Assembly (NCBI RefSeq): GCF_000471905.2
Contig: NW_006500337.1
Coordinates: 3,710,473-3,774,472, forward strand
DNA length: 64,000 nucleotides
Direction: 5' to 3'
Source of the DNA: Amborella trichopoda
Lineage: Eukaryota > Streptophyta > Magnoliopsida > Amborellales > Amborellaceae
The position numbers and the translations under genes were made by a program. Positions 61,660 to 64,000 of the stretch are shown here, in pieces. Below the pieces are notes generated by a model. It was not told the DNA's origin, did not search any database, and saw only the letters and a program-made list of their open reading frames with translations. Every line of letters starts with the position of its first letter. Position 1 is the stretch's first letter.

Positions 61660-62110
61660 TTCTTCATCATCATAAATATTTCTCAAGTATTTCGATATGA
61701 TGCGTGAATTTTAGTAAGTCATTTTGCTCGATCAAGGGTCATACCCTAAGTGAGGTCATAAGTCCTAATATATTTTCTCACTACTTCCAAGTATTTTCTT
61801 TTAGGTCTACTTTTTACATTTTTTTAGCTTTCTATTTGAAACAACTTGCACTTCCTAATGGGTGCAGTATTGGGTATGCCCTGTACATTACGATCCCACG
61901 TAAGTCTATTTTTTTTGATCTTAACATCTATTGGAACCACACCTAAATTATCCCACATTTCAAATTCTCTCTCTTCTTGTCTTGTCATTCATCCATCTCA
62001 ACATCCTTATATGAATTACCATTTCTATGGGTATGTTTTTTCTTCACCGCCTAACATTTGACCCTATAAGATAGAGTTAGTCTCACAAGTGTCCTATGGT
62101 ACAGTTCTTT
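61660..62110 (-). mobile_element. RTE-type LINE, 3' fragment
   Basis: The minus strand shows MLRWMNDKTRREREFEMWDN, matching the RTE tail at 33.9 kb, and a cat-rich tail at 61666-61675. Degraded. Related sequence may reach 62230. Confidence 0.75.
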
Positions 62111-62349
62111 TAGTTTTTTTGATATGCGACAATCACATTAAACTTTAGTTGCCTCTAGCTCTAGTTCTAATTTTTTTAGCTTAATTGGTATACAACAATC
62201 ACATAAAACTTCAGTTATTTTTAACTCTAATTTTATGTGTAATATATTTCTCACTATCTTTTTATTTATTTATTTATTTATTTAGATAATATACTCCAAT
62301 ATAGAAAGTCATCCGGACTATTTTTTAATTCCAAATAAAATGGGATTCT

Positions 62350-62924
62350 AGTGCCCTTTTACCGAAATTTCGGCTCAAAATGTTAAGTGTTCACCCCCAT
62401 AAGAGAGGCTGTTACCGTTCCGAAATTTCGGTGAATTTTGAGGTTCGAAACTTTGAAGTTTCGCTTATTGGGCGTACCAGGTTGAATTTGTCAAAATGAT
62501 TGACGCCATGGCTGTTCAAAGCAAAGCCAGGCACGGTTTCCCTACTATCTGTCCCCAAATTTTATCCCAATGAATCAGAGACCAAGCTCAAGGTAGAATT
62601 ATTTTCATTGATCCATGATCATGAGATGTTTCTTGATTGCCCATGATTCATGATTTCATCCAATAGTTACTTGATTTCAGCCAATGCTAAATTCCTTGTT
62701 TTCTCTTCAGCATTTCCCTTGATTTGATTTTACAATGATTTGGTTTCAAGCAAAATACCCCGTCTTCTGCTCTGTAAATTTATGTAGAATTATGGGTTTT
62801 TGTGATGATTACTGTTCCTGCAAAACCCCCTTTTTACTTTGTAGTGAATGAAAAGATGGGTTTCTTTAGTTGATTTCAGTCTCTATTGAAAGCCCTGTTT
62901 ATCTTCCTTTAAATTCTATAAAAA
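62350..62924 (+). promoter_or_regulatory. Probable promoter and 5' leader of the DUF716 gene
   Basis: Two 12-bp palindromes CCGAAATTTCGG lie near 62363 and 62422. A likely leader intron runs 62593-62879 (ctcaag|gtagaa ... tgatttcag|tctc), and the second leader exon reaches the ATG at 62925. An upstream ATG at 62508 opens a 21-codon frame that stops at 62571-62573; it would be a uORF if transcription starts before it. The start site is not fixed. Confidence 0.45.
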
Positions 62925-63773
62925 ATGGGATCACTAGCTACACATGTCTCAGCCTTTGCGTTTCTCTTTCCTTTGGGAGTAAGACGCTTGGTCTGTTCAT
63001 TCTCATTTTATCTCAAGTCCCCATCACATTACAGGCCCAAAACATGGTATTTCAATGAACCCAAGTGGAAAAACTTTGATGTCTATATCCTCCTCATTGC
63101 CCTTCCCATCTCTGCATTCTCTGAAATCTTCTGGTTTTTAACTTTTGGAGGTCACCCCGTTTATCGATTCGCCTTTTTCCAACAAGCTGCAGTCTTACTC
63201 CTCTTCTGGATTATCATTCTTTTGGTAATTCTCAGAGAAAGTTTTGATTTTTTCGTGGTCCATGAGAATGTCATGTTCTTCTTCTCTGGTATGGTTTTCC
63301 TTATGGAGTATATGATCCAGGTTGATAGAGACTCTGGATTATCAGGCCATACTTATGATTTGTTGGGGAATTTGAGCCTTGTTTGTTCAGCTTCATGCTT
63401 GATTCTCTCTCTACAACCAATTGCCTTCTTTGCAGAGGTTGCACTTTCTTGTGGCCTTGTATTTAAGGGGACATGGATTCTCCAATGTGGATTTTCTTTA
63501 TTCACCAGTGGATTTATGCCGAAAGGGTGCCAGAGGGTTTCAGAGCTTCCCTCCTATGATAAAAGCTCTATAAAGTGTGAATTAGAGGAGGACGGTTTAA
63601 GGGGCATGGCCTTGATTGATCTTTTGTTTGTGGGTCATGCTATAGGGGTGATGCTTTTCAGTTTCTTGCTATTTGGGTATCTCTCTTTTGGCCAGAATTT
63701 GAGATATGGAAGTGGAAGTACTGAATCAGATGCTATGCTTATGCGGCCTTTGCCTGAATTTGAAATTGAATAG
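62925..63773 (+). CDS. DUF716 / TMEM45-like multi-pass membrane protein
   Basis: An intact single coding exon of 282 residues. Hydrophobic segments lie at about 5-25, 53-74, 87-104, 115-132, 145-165, 167-193 and 228-255, the usual seven or so of the TMEM45/DUF716 family. A short C-terminal cytosolic tail, MLMRPLPEFEIE, follows. Family-like features are a glutamate in the second segment (ISAFSEIFWF), a His-containing VVHENVMFFF segment, the paired aromatic YMIQVDRDSGLSGH loop and FVGHAIG in the last segment. The length fits plant members. The molecular role of plant DUF716 proteins is not well known, although some have been linked to virus or stress responses. The start is the first ATG after the leader intron. 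No frame break is seen; this is the best-preserved gene of the window. Confidence 0.93.
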   Translation: MGSLATHVSAFAFLFPLGVRRLVCSFSFYLKSPSHYRPKTWYFNEPKWKNFDVYILLIALPISAFSEIFWFLTFGGHPVYRFAFFQQAAVLLLFWIIILLVILRESFDFFVVHENVMFFFSGMVFLMEYMIQVDRDSGLSGHTYDLLGNLSLVCSASCLILSLQPIAFFAEVALSCGLVFKGTWILQCGFSLFTSGFMPKGCQRVSELPSYDKSSIKCELEEDGLRGMALIDLLFVGHAIGVMLFSFLLFGYLSFGQNLRYGSGSTESDAMLMRPLPEFEIE

Positions 63774-63928
63774 CAGAGATATTGTCTTCTTATTAATCAG
63801 TCCTTTACCTGAAGGTTTAGTATATTCCACTTCCAGAGCTTAAATGAATGAAATTCTCATATTTGTTATTGGTTTGAGCTGTGTAAACAAAAGACTTTTT
63901 TGTTTATTTATTGAATTGAATTGTGTAA

Positions 63929-64000
63929 TACTCTCTCTCTCTTTCACACACACATACGCACACAAACACACACTCGTCTCTCTCTCTCTCTCTCTCTCTC
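63929..64000. repeat. (CT)n-(CA)n-(TC)n microsatellite
   Basis: ctctctctctctttcacaca, then acacacacac-type and tctctc repeats reach the window edge, about 150 bp after the DUF716 stop. Confidence 0.92.

Overview
This is nuclear DNA from a flowering plant. It is AT-rich, its genes are split by GT-AG introns, and it carries typical plant mobile elements: L1-type LINEs with a C-terminal RNase H, RTE-type LINEs, Ty1/copia remains, hAT-like elements, MITEs and a tRNA-like SINE. The species cannot be proved from the sequence. A 20-base run of Ns at 1952-1971 marks an assembly gap.

Host genes are few. (1) The 3' exons of an unrecognised gene lie on the plus strand at 347-1811. (2) Two related F-box first exons lie on the minus strand at 4.2-4.5 kb and 14.5-14.8 kb; no second exon was found for either. 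(3) A small two-exon gene on the minus strand (21529 to 16229) encodes a 109-residue acidic protein ending in a CaaX-like box; its 5-kb intron holds an L1-type LINE and other repeats. (4) An intact single-coding-exon DUF716/TMEM45-like membrane protein gene lies on the plus strand at 62925-63773. No tRNA, rRNA or CRISPR was seen.

The rest is mostly layered mobile DNA. From 6.0 to 12.5 kb there is one minus-strand LINE interrupted by a MITE, a hAT-like element and a short copia fossil. A second copy of the hAT-like element lies at 29.8-31.7 kb; both copies carry an AT-rich minisatellite. From 24.4 to 29.4 kb lies an element about 5 kb long with terminal inverted repeats of about 550 bp full of TTACGGTA modules, itself interrupted by another DNA element. 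From 32.6 to 36.5 kb is a large inverted repeat with an RTE LINE in its left arm. Further right are a probable solo LTR, a hAT-like MITE with a perfect 8-bp target duplication, many copies of one MITE family all facing the same way, a LINE 3' fragment, a broken copia element (51.3-55.5 kb) and a second, minus-strand copia remnant (58.8-60.2 kb).

The most notable signals are: a 3'-end hairpin shared by a LINE and a SINE; the long-TIR element and the hairpin beside its right arm; the 1.2-kb-arm inverted repeat; the LINE with a palindromic 5' end; and the small putatively prenylated protein.
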